A stretch of DNA of 64,000 nt from Myxococcales bacterium (GCA_016706225.1 JADJKB010000023.1:31023-95022); one strand, 5' to 3'. Positions 29,526 to 38,703 are shown, numbered from the stretch's first letter. Numbers and translations are program-made. Notes: generated from the sequence alone by a model not told the origin.

Positions 29526-30845
29526 ATGCGCATTTCCGTGGTGGGTTCAGGGTATGTGGGTCTGGTGGCGGGCGCCTGTTTTGCCGACGTCGGCACGGAC
29601 GTCACTTGCGTCGATGTGGACGAGAGCAAGCTGGAGAAACTCCGGCGCGGCGAGGTCCCGTTCTTCGAGCCGCGGCTCAACGAGCTGGTGAAGCGGAACC
29701 ACCCGGACCGGCTGCGCTTCAGCTCGAACCTGGCGGACAGCATCGCGGGTCGCAAGGCCGTGTTCATCGCCGTCGGCACCCCGCCGAACGAGGATGGCTC
29801 GGCAGATCTACAGCACGTGCTGAAGGTCGCCGAGGACGTGGCCAAGAGCGCCACCAACGATCTGGCGCTGGTGACCAAGAGCACCGTCCCGGTGGGCACG
29901 AACAAGAAGGTGCGTGAGGTCGTCGCGCGTCACGCCAAACATCGCATCAGCGTGGTCTCGAACCCGGAGTTCTTGAAGGAGGGCGACGCGGTCAACGATT
30001 TCTTGAAGCCCGATCGCATCGTGATCGGCTGCGACGACGACGAGGCGTACGAGGTGCTCGCGCGCCTGTACGCGCCGTTCAATCGCCAGAAGGAACGCAT
30101 CCACCGCATGAGCCCCGAGAGCGCCGAGATCGTGAAGTACGCGGCCAACGCCCTGCTCGCGACCAAGATCTCGTTCATGAACGAGATCGCGCGCCTGTGC
30201 GACGTGGTCGGTGCCGACGCGGAGGACGTGCGCAGCGCCGTCGGCGCCGACGAGCGCATCGGTCTGCAATTTCTGTATCCGGGCCTGGGTTTCGGCGGCA
30301 GCTGCTTCCCGAAGGACCTGCGGGCGCTGGTGCACACAGCCAAGGACCTCGGCATTCCGATGGGGGTTGCAGAAGCGGCCACACGAGCCAACGACGAGCC
30401 GGTACGGCTGCTGCTCGAGCACATGGAGGCTGATCTGGGGGGTGTCGCGGGCAAGACGATCGCGGTCTGGGGCCTGGCCTTCAAGCCGCGCACCGACGAC
30501 ATCCGCGAGGCGCCTGCGCTGAAGTTGATCGAGCACCTCGTGAACAAGGGCGCCGTCGTGCGCGCGACCGATCCCCAAGCGCGAGAGACGGCGCTCGTGC
30601 GGCTGAAAGAGCTCGGCATCGCGGAGAAGGTCGCGCTCAGCGCCGACTACTACGAGACCTGCAGCGGCGCGGACGCCCTGGTCGTGGCCACCGAGTGGAA
30701 CCAGTACCGCTCACCCGACTTCGACCGGGTCCGCACCTCGATGAAGGGCCGGATGGTGTTCGACGGTCGCAACTGCCTGGTCCCCGGCAGCGTCCGGGAC
30801 GCCGGCCTGCGCTACCGCGGCATCGGCCGGCCCGTGCTGGGCTGA
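29526..30845 (+). CDS. ugd: UDP-glucose 6-dehydrogenase
   Basis: A 439-residue enzyme oxidising UDP-glucose to UDP-glucuronate, a precursor of exopolysaccharide and LPS sugars. Seen: the Rossmann motif GSGYVGLVAG at the N-terminus, STVPVGT, NPEFLKEG, the catalytic GFGGSCFPKD with Cys260, and GLAFKPRTDDIREAP. A TTG four codons upstream is in frame, but ATG 29526 gives the standard family N-terminus. GDP-mannose dehydrogenase is excluded by the UDP-glucose-type motifs. Confidence 0.93.
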   Translation: MRISVVGSGYVGLVAGACFADVGTDVTCVDVDESKLEKLRRGEVPFFEPRLNELVKRNHPDRLRFSSNLADSIAGRKAVFIAVGTPPNEDGSADLQHVLKVAEDVAKSATNDLALVTKSTVPVGTNKKVREVVARHAKHRISVVSNPEFLKEGDAVNDFLKPDRIVIGCDDDEAYEVLARLYAPFNRQKERIHRMSPESAEIVKYAANALLATKISFMNEIARLCDVVGADAEDVRSAVGADERIGLQFLYPGLGFGGSCFPKDLRALVHTAKDLGIPMGVAEAATRANDEPVRLLLEHMEADLGGVAGKTIAVWGLAFKPRTDDIREAPALKLIEHLVNKGAVVRATDPQARETALVRLKELGIAEKVALSADYYETCSGADALVVATEWNQYRSPDFDRVRTSMKGRMVFDGRNCLVPGSVRDAGLRYRGIGRPVLG

Positions 30846-30920
30846 GCGGCGTCAGCTGGGTGCAGCCGCCGGCTTGTGCAGGGGTTCCCGAGCGGGTATC
30901 TCGCTCGCGGAGGGTTGAAT

Positions 30921-31868
30921 ATGCGAACTTACACGGTCCTCGGCTCGGTCTGTGGAGCGAGTCTCCTGCTCTGGGTCTCCACTGCTGGGGCGCAAGAATG
31001 CGTGCCGGCATGCGCTGCCGGATCGGTCTGCCAGGCGGGAGTGTGTGTGGCGCCTCCGCCTCCGCCGCCCGCGCCCGCCGAGACCCCGCCGGCGCCCCCA
31101 CCTGCCGCCCCCGCCGCCGCTCCGCCTGCAGCTCCACCCGCTGGCGCACCACCGCCGGCGGCGCCGCCCTACGCGGCACCGCAACCCGGCGCATCACCCG
31201 CAGCAAGCGGCGCCGCGGCTGCTCCCGCCGCTGCCGCCCACAAAGTGCGCTCTGGCTTCGCCGCCGTGGTGCGCGCCGGGTACATCGTCACGGGCAGCGG
31301 GGAGCGCGACACGAAGTGCACGGGCTCGGACTGTCCGAGCATACGTACCGAGGACTACGACGACAAGTCGGGGCTGGTGCTCGGCGCGGACTTCTTCGGT
31401 CACCTGTCCCCGCAGTTCCGACTCGGCGGGGGTCTGCTCTTCGCGCCGAACACGAAGATGGAGACCTCGGATGGCAGCGCCAAGGTCGGCAGTGATCTCT
31501 CGCTCTTGGCCATTGGAGAGGGTGTGTTCGACGTCGGGCCCACGACGGCCCTGGCGCTGCGGTTGTTCGTGGGGCCGGCCATCGTCATCGCGGGCTCCGA
31601 CTTGAAAGACGAGAACGACTCCATCAACGACAGCTGCAAACAGGTCAACTGCAAGTTCGACGAGGGGTCGAACGCTGCACTGAGCTACGGCGTCGGGGGC
31701 GGAGTCATCGTGGACGTCGGCTCTGTCGCCCTGCGTTTCGATCTGCTTCAGCAGTGGTACAGCGGCAAAGGGCGCAAGGTCGACTACTCGGGCAGCGGTG
31801 TCGATGCCACGATCGAGGAGGAGATCAGCGGCAGTCGTACCCTCGTGGCGGTCGGCCTCGATTTCTGA
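30921..31868 (+). CDS. Outer-membrane beta-barrel protein with Cys motif and Pro/Ala linker
   Basis: A 315-residue exported protein. Signal peptide to about residue 24 (STAGAQ), then CVPACAAGSVCQAGVCV, a short four-Cys motif seen in myxobacterial outer-membrane proteins, a 65-residue Pro/Ala linker, and a C-terminal domain of amphipathic strands (FGHLSPQFRLGGGLLFAP, RFDLLQQWYSGKG) ending in Phe, as barrels often do. A strong GGAGG ribosome site is 7 bases before ATG 30921. Function unknown. It is the last intact chromosomal gene before the mobile island. Confidence 0.72.
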   Translation: MRTYTVLGSVCGASLLLWVSTAGAQECVPACAAGSVCQAGVCVAPPPPPPAPAETPPAPPPAAPAAAPPAAPPAGAPPPAAPPYAAPQPGASPAASGAAAAPAAAAHKVRSGFAAVVRAGYIVTGSGERDTKCTGSDCPSIRTEDYDDKSGLVLGADFFGHLSPQFRLGGGLLFAPNTKMETSDGSAKVGSDLSLLAIGEGVFDVGPTTALALRLFVGPAIVIAGSDLKDENDSINDSCKQVNCKFDEGSNAALSYGVGGGVIVDVGSVALRFDLLQQWYSGKGRKVDYSGSGVDATIEEEISGSRTLVAVGLDF

Positions 31869-31951
31869 TCGAAAACACATCTCCGTCGGGCCGAAGAGCG
31901 CGGGGGCAGTCGGAGCTGGCTCACCCCAGCTCGCTCCGCGGCGTTGCTGAG

Positions 31952-32057
31952 TCAGGCCGCGCGCCGACGACGCGCGAGCCCGATGGCCGCAGCGAGAACC
32001 AGCCACGCAAGATCGGAGCGCGCCGGATTGTCACCCTGGTGCCAGCCCGCCGCCCTT
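31952..32057 (-). pseudogene. Remnant of a MYXO-CTERM-like C-terminus
   Basis: The minus-strand frame ends SDLAWLVLAAAIGLARRRRAA then stop: one hydrophobic helix and an Arg cluster, as in surface-anchored myxobacterial proteins. Nothing upstream continues such a gene, because a GST gene fragment follows at once. It appears to be a 3' stump. Confidence 0.4.
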
Positions 32058-32378
32058 TCAACACCGCTGCGGATGGCCAGTCGATCTCGAGCGGTGTTCA
32101 TCGAACATCCGCAGCGCGAACGCGCCGGCCGGATGCGCGCGGTAGCTCGCGACCAATGCCCGCACGGGCTCCGGAAGCTCATCCGGCGTGGGCAGCGGCA
32201 CGCCGTAGTTTCGAGGGCAGGTCAGCGCCGCCGCCATACAAGCAAACGTCAGATCGGCGGCCGTGAAACGCTCGCCAACCAAGAATCTCTTTCCACCCGC
32301 GAGACGCTCTCCGACCTCGTCGAACACGCGGTCCACCACCGCGCGGCCCGCCCGCTCCGTGTCCGCGCTGATGTCCAG
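32058..32378 (-). pseudogene. Glutathione S-transferase C-terminal fragment
   Basis: About 107 residues of a GST C-terminal helical domain: RVFDEVGERLAGGKRFLVGERFTAADLTFACMAA, then LPEPVRALVASYRAHPAGAFALRMFDEHR. The thioredoxin-like N-terminal half, which binds glutathione, is missing: upstream of ISADTERAG the sequence is replaced by the mobile element. The breakpoint reads TTATCTGGAC on the minus strand, a TTRRRY-like integron junction. Confidence 0.72.
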
Positions 32379-32481
32379 ATAAAGAATAGCGCGATTGCGG
32401 GAGCGGGCCCACGGTTCAGCCGGCGCGTGTGAGTACGAGGCCAACAAGGTGGCGCCCGGTGCCGCAATCGTCGAGTTGGAC
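32377..32481 (-). repeat. attC-like palindrome of element copy 1
   Basis: Minus strand: GTCCAAC, then CGATTGCGG, a central loop, CCGCAATCG, and TTTATCT at the junction. The nine-base stem is perfect. The crossover G is a T here, unlike in the cassette attC sites. Confidence 0.55.
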
Positions 32482-32720
32482 GGAGCCGCTGGTGCGGCGC
32501 CGGGATGGGGCCACAGGTCGCTATGGAGAAATTGCCCGCCCGGCTCGACGTCGAGGGGCTCGGCGGGGCCGGGTCGGTTGCGATGAGGCGGCATCCGGAG
32601 GTGGTCCGAGGGTCGAGCGGAGGGAAGACCGCGCGGTGATTCCGCTCGTAGGATGGACGTGGGCATGACCACTCGAGCGAGCGGCCAATGGGTGATGACT
32701 GCGGTGCTTGGCTGAAGTGG

Positions 32721-33944
32721 TCATGCCGCTTTCGGAGGGGCTCGGGCGTCGAAAGCCGAGCGCGGCAACGGCCGGCGCTCGAGCGCACGACGGCCACAAC
32801 AGCGGCAGCAGTCGATTTCGATGCCGGTCAGGATGCGGATCACTTCGCGCCACTTGGCGGCGCGCAGAGGGTTGGAGGAGCTGGGCGAAGCGGTGGGGTT
32901 CGGAGCGGATTTGGCCGGTAGTAGCTGTCGCGCGGTTTCGAGTCGGCCGGTGGCGTGGCTCGCCGACACCAGCCCGTAGTGTCGGATCTTGGTGAAGCCG
33001 GGCGGCAGGATGTGGCGAAGCCAGCGCATGAGGAATGCGACGCCGTCGAGCGTGATGTGCTCGCCACTCTTGGTGCGGAAAGTGACGCCGCGCTGGTCCA
33101 TCGCGAGGAGTCGGTGGTTGGAGATGGCGACGCGGTGAGTGTACTGGCCGAGGTAGGTGATCACCTGGGCGGCGCCGCCGAAGGGGCGTTTGCAGTAGAC
33201 GTTCCAGCTCTTGCGATGAAGGCCCGCAACGAGCGCGGCGAAACGGGTGGGGTCGCCGATGCGCAACGTGCCGGAGCGGGCGGCCCGCGTGAGGGCGTCG
33301 AGCATCTTTCCGCGGAACAGCCGACCCATGACGTGGACGGGAAAGAGGAAGTCGCGGCGGGCAGAGATCCAGCGAGAGCCGTCCGGGCTGAGCGCACCTC
33401 CGGTCACGATACAGTGCAGGTGCGGATGGTATTCGAGCTTCTGCGTCCACGTGTGCAACACCGCCGTCACGCCGAGCTCGCCGCCGCAACGCTTGGGATC
33501 CACGCCGAGCTGGAGCAGCGTGGCGGATGCACAACGGAAGAGCAGGTCGTAGACGATTCTCGGACTGGCGAGAGCCAGACCGCGCAACTGAGCGGGCAGT
33601 GTGAAGACGACGTGGAAATAGTGGATCGGCAGTACGCGCTCCAACCGCCCGGCGATCCACTTCGCCTGCGCCACCGCCGGGCACTTCGGGCAGTGCCGGT
33701 TGTGACATGAGTCGTACGAAGGATCGCTGACGAAGCCACAGTCGAGACACACGTTGACGTGCCCACCGAGGGCGGCCGTTCGGCAACGTGCTACGGCGTC
33801 GAGGACAGCGCGCTCGGCGAGGGTCAGTGCATGTTGTTGCTCGTGGACCGGCCGGAACGCGCGAACGACATCCGCGAGCTCCAGCGACGGCCTGCCTTCC
33901 TGTGCTGGCTCCGGCGAGCGAGCACAAGGGCCATGCTGGCGCAT
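32721..33944 (-). CDS. IS91-family HUH transposase (element copy 1, intact)
   Basis: A 407-residue Y2-type rolling-circle transposase. Seen in order: an N-terminal zinc-binding region (CLDCGFVSDPSYDSCHNRHCPKCP), the HUH motif HPHLHCIVTGG, the paired catalytic tyrosines in TYLGQYTH, and a C-terminal Cys cluster CCRCCGRRA. This is the only fully open copy with the long N-terminus (MRQHGPCARS). It begins 6 bases downstream of the recombinase gene stop, as in IS91-type elements that carry both genes. Confidence 0.9.
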   Translation of the reverse strand: MRQHGPCARSPEPAQEGRPSLELADVVRAFRPVHEQQHALTLAERAVLDAVARCRTAALGGHVNVCLDCGFVSDPSYDSCHNRHCPKCPAVAQAKWIAGRLERVLPIHYFHVVFTLPAQLRGLALASPRIVYDLLFRCASATLLQLGVDPKRCGGELGVTAVLHTWTQKLEYHPHLHCIVTGGALSPDGSRWISARRDFLFPVHVMGRLFRGKMLDALTRAARSGTLRIGDPTRFAALVAGLHRKSWNVYCKRPFGGAAQVITYLGQYTHRVAISNHRLLAMDQRGVTFRTKSGEHITLDGVAFLMRWLRHILPPGFTKIRHYGLVSASHATGRLETARQLLPAKSAPNPTASPSSSNPLRAAKWREVIRILTGIEIDCCRCCGRRALERRPLPRSAFDARAPPKAA

Positions 33945-33950
33945 GCCCGG

Positions 33951-34841
33951 CTACCCGGCGCGCCGACTTCGAGACCGCTTCTTTCTGGGCACCGGCGAGG
34001 CCGTCTTGCGCAGCCGGTCCGCTGGGCTCTTGGTCCTCCGAATCATTACCGGGCTGACCTGCGCGTAGCGAGCGGTCGTGCTGATGGAGGCGTGACCGAG
34101 CAGGACCTGCAACGTGCGCAGATCGGTCCCGGTCTCGAGCAGATGCGTGGCGAAGGCATGGCGCAGGACATGAGGGTGCACGTGCTTTTCGAGCCCTGCG
34201 CGGACCGCCGCCCGCGCCAACGCCTTGCCCACGGTGTCCCGGCACAGGACGCGGCCCGGTGTCTTCCCAGGAAACAGCTCGGGACCCGGCGGTTGCTCTT
34301 GCCTCCAGTACGCACGGAGCGTTTGCAGCACGAGCTTGGGCAACATCGTGTAGCGGTCACGCTGACCTTTGCCTTGCCTGATGTGAATCACCATGCGACG
34401 GCTGTCGATGTCCGCAACTCGCAAGTTGAGCACCTCGTTGATCCGCAGGCCGGCCCCATACGCCGTCATCACGATCGCCTGCATTCTGAGCGACCCCAGC
34501 TCACCGAGCAGTTGCTCGATCTCGTCGCCGCTCAGGATGGCCGGCAGTCGATGCGGCACGCGCATCTGCTGGATCCAAGCGACCTCTTCCGGTCGCTCCA
34601 GGGTGTGCGCATAGAGAAACTTCAGCGCCGCGGCGTCAGACGTTGTACGTCGATGGCGAGCGCTTCAGGTCCTCGACCAGGTGCAGCAAGAAGTCTCAAT
34701 TTCGGCCTTGCCCATCAGCGTCGGTGACTTGCCGTGGTGCCTCACGAAAACTTCGGCGCAACGCAGATAGGTCTTGAGCGTGTTGGCGCAAAGACCGCGC
34801 AGCCTGATGTCCTCGGCCATTTTGTTTCGCAGCTGTCCCAT
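33951..34841 (-). pseudogene. Tyrosine recombinase of element copy 1, broken by two indels
   Basis: The expected protein is about 296 residues. The N-terminal SAM-like domain (RLRGLCANTLKTYLRCAEVF) and the catalytic domain are present: Arg in GAGLRINEVL, Lys in RQGKGQRDR, HVLRHAFATHLLETG, LLGHASISTTARY. Compared with the other copies, one base is missing near 34698 and one is extra near 34645, putting a stop between the domains. It lacks the IntI-specific insertion I would look for before the HxxR block, so it is not an obvious integron integrase. Confidence 0.75.
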
Positions 34842-35025
34842 GCTTCAACTCCGGTGTTGGCGCACCCGGCCATCGGGCGCGCGATCACCAGGATCGCCGA
34901 CGAACACAGCGTGGCGCCGCTCATGCTCGAGCCGGCAGGAATCAAGCCGCGATGCGACGTCGCCGCGGGCAGCCGCTCAGACGCTGCCCGTCACGTGGCG
35001 CTACTCCTGCCGCGCCAGCGGCTTC

Positions 35026-35192
35026 GTCCAACGGGGCACGCGTTGACCCGCGAGCGCCGTGGCTCATCGTATCAGACGGCAAGGCGTGAACGCACGCGGG
35101 CGAGTGCCGCATCAGAGTGGTCGCCCGCGGGCGCGGAACGGACGGTAAAACTCGCCACGACCGGCGCTCGGCGGGTCGAACGCGAGTTATAC
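35026..35192 (-). repeat. attC-like site 1
   Basis: GTCCAAC to GTTATAC, 167 bp. Its outer left half-site comes from the element. It carries the GGGGCACGCGTTGACCC arm shared only with site 2. Confidence 0.8.
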
Positions 35193-35431
35193 CGTGGTGG
35201 AGCCACGGTTGTTCGGGGCGCGGAGACCGTGGGCGCCACCGTGCGGCGTGGCGCCGTGATCTCGGAGCTCGGGTGCCAGCGCGCGGGGCTTCTGTTCACC
35301 GCGCCACGGTCGACACGACGCGTGGGGTCGCGCGCGGCGCTTGGGCGAAGGACTCTGAGACCGCAGCGCGGCAAAGACAGTCGGCAAGGCGCTGATGATC
35401 TTGCGTGATCGTTTCCGGTCAGAAGACAGCG
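35193..35431 (-). other. Cassette 1: ORF-poor family N (short form)
   Basis: 239 bp with no convincing gene. It starts with CCGTGGTGGAGCCACGG, a hairpin next to the attC, and shares most of its length with the units at 46788, 48738 and 50263. A minus-strand frame ending NNRGSTTV is similar to one in the 46788 unit but is not kept in the others. Confidence 0.6.
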
Positions 35432-35599
35432 GTATAACGGGGCACGCGTTGACCCGCGAGCGCCGTGGCTCATCGTAACAGACGGCAAGGCGTGAACGCA
35501 CGCGGGCGAGTGCCGAAGACAGAGTGGTCGCCCGCGGGCGCGGAACGGACGGTGAAACTCGCCACGACCGGCGCTCGGCGGGTCCAACGCGAGTTATAC
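35432..35599 (-). repeat. attC-like site 2
   Basis: GTATAAC to GTTATAC, 168 bp, the longest. It differs from site 1 mainly in the loop (CGAAGACAGAG instead of CGCATCAGAG). Confidence 0.8.
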
Positions 35600-35965
35600 C
35601 GTGGTGGAACCACGGTTGTTCTGGGCGCGGAGACCGTGAGCGCTACCGTGCGGCGCGGCGCCGTGATCTCGGAGCTCGGATCCAGCTCGCCCGGCCTCTG
35701 GTTGATCGTCTCAGTCGGCAAGGCGTTGGCGGTCTTGGGCGCAGCGCGGTTGTTCAACAGCCGGCGCGTTCTCGAGCGCGACCACGGTCGGGGTCGACAA
35801 GGCGCGACCGGACGCGTGAGAGACCGTCGACTTCGACAGTCGGCTCGGCGCTGTGGTCTTGGCCGCGCTGCCCGGAAGCGGAGGAACTCTGAGACCGCAG
35901 CGCGGCAAAGACAGCCGGCACGGCGCTGCTGATCTTGCGTGATCGTTTCCGGTCAGAACACAGCG
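35600..35965 (-). other. Cassette 2: ORF-poor family N (long form)
   Basis: 366 bp. The first 100 bp match the short form, then come about 120 bp (GTTGTTCAACAGCCGGCGCG onward) shared with the units at 41347 and 47718, then the common end. No gene is supported. Confidence 0.6.
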
Positions 35966-36130
35966 GTATAACGGCACACGCATTCACCCGCGAGCGCCGA
36001 GCGTCAAGTCGTCAGTCGGCACGGCGCTGCAGACGCGGGCGAGTGCCGCATCAGAATGTTCGCCCGCGGAAGCGGAACGGACGGTGAAGTCGGCATGGCC
36101 GGCGCTCGGCGGGTGGAATGCGAGTTAGAC
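35966..36130 (-). repeat. attC-like site 3
   Basis: GTATAAC to GTTAGAC, 165 bp; common subtype A (CATTCACCCGCGAGCGCC arm). Confidence 0.82.
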
Positions 36131-36146
36131 CGCAGCACCCATGCGG

Positions 36147-36668
36147 TTACACGAGCGGCAGGTATCGGTCCGGCTGGGAGCCCTTCTGGTGGGTGTAGTG
36201 GCCGTCGCCTCGCACCGCCAAGACCCTCCCACTGGGTTCGTAGAGGGTCCAGAGGTCGCCGTCACTCTGTGCGTCGAACCGGCGTACGCTCAGACGAGCC
36301 CCGAGATCGAAGGTGAACTCGGTCTTGGCGTTGCGCGGGTCGACGGCGACGCTTTCCAATCGCTGCCCATCGAGAAGTCCAATTGCTCGCTCGATTACCC
36401 GGCGCGACGAAGCGCCGGTGACCGGTTTGGCGCCGCGGACTGCGAGTTTCCAGAAAGCGCAATAGACCCAGAGCCACCACTGACCGCGAACAACTACAAG
36501 GCGACGCGCCAGAAGGAGACGCACCTTCGTGGATGGTGCGCGAGTCGACCGGGGTTCGCGAACGATGAGGTGGGGGCGGCCAAAGTTCAGCGAGAGGTTG
36601 AGCTGGGGATCCCAGTGAACACCCCAGCATGGGAGGCCGACGACTCGACGGAATGACTTCTCGATCAC
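36147..36668 (-). CDS. Cassette 3: hypothetical protein (173 aa)
   Basis: GTG start 20 bases from site 4, TAA stop 17 bases from site 3, filling the cassette. The N-terminal half is basic (VVVRGQWWLWVYCAFWKL). The C-terminal half, TEFTFDLGARLSVRRFDAQ then GDLWTLYEPSGRVLAVRGDG, looks like a beta-rich immunity or ligand-binding fold. I cannot name the family. Confidence 0.6.
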   Translation of the reverse strand: MIEKSFRRVVGLPCWGVHWDPQLNLSLNFGRPHLIVREPRSTRAPSTKVRLLLARRLVVVRGQWWLWVYCAFWKLAVRGAKPVTGASSRRVIERAIGLLDGQRLESVAVDPRNAKTEFTFDLGARLSVRRFDAQSDGDLWTLYEPSGRVLAVRGDGHYTHQKGSQPDRYLPLV

Positions 36669-36687
36669 GTTTGGCGCTCGGAGGTCG

Positions 36688-36852
36688 GTCTAACGAGACA
36701 CACGTTCACCCGCGAACGCCGAGCGTCAAGTCATCAGGCGGCGAGGCGCCACAGCCGCGGGCGAGTGCCGCATCAGTGTGTTCGCCCGCGGGCGTGGAAC
36801 GGACGGTGAAATCGGCCAGACCGGCGTTCGGCGGGTGCAACGTGAGTTATAC
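36688..36852 (-). repeat. attC-like site 4
   Basis: GTCTAAC to GTTATAC, 165 bp, subtype A. Confidence 0.85.
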
Positions 36853-36929
36853 AATTCCTGGAACTTCGGTGGTCCAGAGGCACGGAGGGGACCTAGCGCG
36901 CCCAGAGCGTCGTGGGACACTAGAGCGGG

Positions 36930-37427
36930 ATGCGGTTGCGTGCGCCAGCCTTCGCTCTGGGTCTCTTCGTCTACGCCTGTGGGACGAGCGCCACCGTCCG
37001 TCTCCACCGCGGCGGCGAAGTCCAGGGAAGAATCGCTGAAGCTCGGCCGGGGTACGTGGTGATCGAAGAGAACGACGGTCGGCGACTCGCCGTTCCCCGA
37101 CGCGAGGTGGCCGACGTGCGTCATCCGGGGACGCCCGCGATGGTCATGGGCGGCGCGGTGACGGTCCTGTCCATACCCCTGGTGGCGGCCACGGCCTTCG
37201 AGTGTGGAGGCCCGGACGAGGGTGGGTTCATGGGGAACGACTGCGAGAAGGCGCGCGCCACCGTCCTCATCCCCGCGGTCGCGCTTCTCGGAACGGGCAT
37301 TGGAATGGTCGTGTGGGGCCTGACGACGTACGAGGGCTCGCGCGCTCGGGCGGAGGGCACACACGACGACGCACCCACTCTGGCCCCGCGTTCGGCGCCA
37401 GAGGGCGAGTGGCGACCGCCGTTCTGA
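36930..37427 (+). CDS. Cassette 4: small lipoprotein, reversed orientation
   Basis: A 165-residue protein with a lipoprotein signal (LFVYAC, Cys17), a short beta-rich part (RLHRGGEVQGRI, GRRLAVPRREVADVRHPG) and two hydrophobic helices (MVMGGAVTVLSIPLVAATAF and VLIPAVALLGTGIGMVVWGL). This resembles small myxobacterial envelope proteins of unknown role. It is on the plus strand, against the cassette direction, so it would need its own promoter. Confidence 0.65.
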   Translation: MRLRAPAFALGLFVYACGTSATVRLHRGGEVQGRIAEARPGYVVIEENDGRRLAVPRREVADVRHPGTPAMVMGGAVTVLSIPLVAATAFECGGPDEGGFMGNDCEKARATVLIPAVALLGTGIGMVVWGLTTYEGSRARAEGTHDDAPTLAPRSAPEGEWRPPF

Positions 37428-37515
37428 GCAGAAGCACGCTCGGCGAGGCTGGACAGATCATCCGCGGCGCGGCGCTGCGGGTCGGTCGCGCTGCCTTTCC
37501 CGGTCGGAACAAGTT

Positions 37516-37679
37516 GGATAACGAGACACACGTTCACCCGCGAACGCCGAGCGTCAAGTCGTCAGTCGGCAAGGCGCCACAGACGCGGGCGGTGCCGCAT
37601 CAGTTTGGTCGCCCGCGGAAGCGGAACGGACGGTGAAGTCGGCAAGACTGGCGTTCGGCGGGTGGAACGTGAGTTATCC
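37516..37679 (-). repeat. attC-like site 5
   Basis: GGATAAC to GTTATCC, 164 bp; subtype A with a fully self-complementary pair of outer boxes. Confidence 0.83.
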
Positions 37680-37758
37680 GGCGACCGACAGGAGCCCGGC
37701 CGACTCAGCGGACGAGGTGGGGCCCGCGAGTCTCCTAGCACGGTACAATCGTCGCCGT

Positions 37759-38703
37759 ATGCCTCCGGAGAAGTTCAACTTCAGGCTTCGCTTTCACCTC
37801 CGCGAGGGCGACTGCATCGCCTCTGACGAAGTGGAGATCCTGATTGTAGAGGACCAGGACCGCGGCCAGCTCACGGTTCGATCTGGCGGACGTGGGCGGC
37901 CGCTGAGGAGCCAGCCGAGCGCTCTGCTTGTCGGACAAGGCTACGATGACCGGCGGGCCGCACTTCGGGCTGCGGACAACGCCAAGTCTGCCCTTCTGGT
38001 ATGGGCGGTCGGAAGAAGAATTGGGGTGAACATCGGACACCGCCTGGGGTGGTCGCGCGGGGTTGAAGGACCTGCAGGAGACGCCGCGCACACTGATGGC
38101 ATCGACGTGTACGAGGACGGGGAGAAAGGAGGCATCACTGGGCTGATGAAACTTGACGCTGCGGTCGGCACGAACGCGGAAGCGTTTGTTTCAACAGTGC
38201 GGCACGAGTTCCTCCGCGACACAGTTTTGAGCGAGAAACAACGATTGGCAGCGGAGCTCTACTGCCAATCCTTCTTCGACCTATCGCGGCGCAGCCGCTT
38301 TATTACTCTCGTGACGGCCGTCGAGGCCTTGCTGGAACCGCCGCAGCGCGACGCGGCGGCGCAGTCATTGGTGGCGCAGTTGGAGGCTGCGGTCAGATCC
38401 GCGAGCGTATCGACAGAGGTGCGGGACTCGATGCTGGGCAGCCTGCACTGGCTCAACAACGATTCAATCGGGCAAACAGGTCGCGCGCTCTGTCGACGCC
38501 TCTTGCATGGGCGCAATTTCTTGGGCAAGGCGCCGGACAAGTTCTTCGCGGAGTGCTACGCAGCGCGGAGCCAGATACTACACAATGGCAGCCCCAAGAA
38601 TCAGACGGTGGACATGGTCGAACTGGCCGACGCCGCGTCCTGTTTCGTTTCCGCCCTGCTCATCGCTTCATTTCGGGAGTGCGCGGCAAACACGTCCGGA
38701 TAA
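37759..38703 (+). CDS. Cassette 5: HEPN-like (ApeA-type) protein, reversed orientation
   Basis: A 314-residue protein from ATG 37759. The C-terminal half is helical and contains YAARSQILHNGS, an R-x4-H motif as in HEPN nucleases, preceded by SRRSRFITLVTAVEALLEPP, which fits the ApeA-like HEPN layout. The TAA stop lies inside the outer box of site 6. HEPN proteins are often RNA-cutting toxins or phage-defence effectors. No partner antitoxin is in the cassette. It is on the plus strand, opposite to most cassette genes. Confidence 0.6.
   Translation: MPPEKFNFRLRFHLREGDCIASDEVEILIVEDQDRGQLTVRSGGRGRPLRSQPSALLVGQGYDDRRAALRAADNAKSALLVWAVGRRIGVNIGHRLGWSRGVEGPAGDAAHTDGIDVYEDGEKGGITGLMKLDAAVGTNAEAFVSTVRHEFLRDTVLSEKQRLAAELYCQSFFDLSRRSRFITLVTAVEALLEPPQRDAAAQSLVAQLEAAVRSASVSTEVRDSMLGSLHWLNNDSIGQTGRALCRRLLHGRNFLGKAPDKFFAECYAARSQILHNGSPKNQTVDMVELADAASCFVSALLIASFRECAANTSG

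Larger units (their letters stand above)
32379..35031 (-). mobile_element. Cassette-like element, copy 1 (tyrosine recombinase plus IS91-family transposase)
   Basis: A 2.65 kb element, compared here with the copies at 53753 and 60990. All share the plus-strand left end ATAAAGAATAGCG and the right end CTTCGTCCAA, after which each flank differs. On the minus strand it starts TTGGAC right after the G of an attC (GTTGGAC). It holds a recombinase gene, a transposase gene, about 240 bp with no ORF, then a 105 bp attC-like palindrome. No target-site duplication is evident. This copy abuts the broken GST gene on one side and cassette 1 on the other. Confidence 0.75.

Noticed and set aside
33951..34841. 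Integron integrase (IntI)
   Set aside because: The recombinase lies inside a three-copy element next to an IS91-type transposase, and I see no IntI-specific insertion between the Lys and HxxR blocks.
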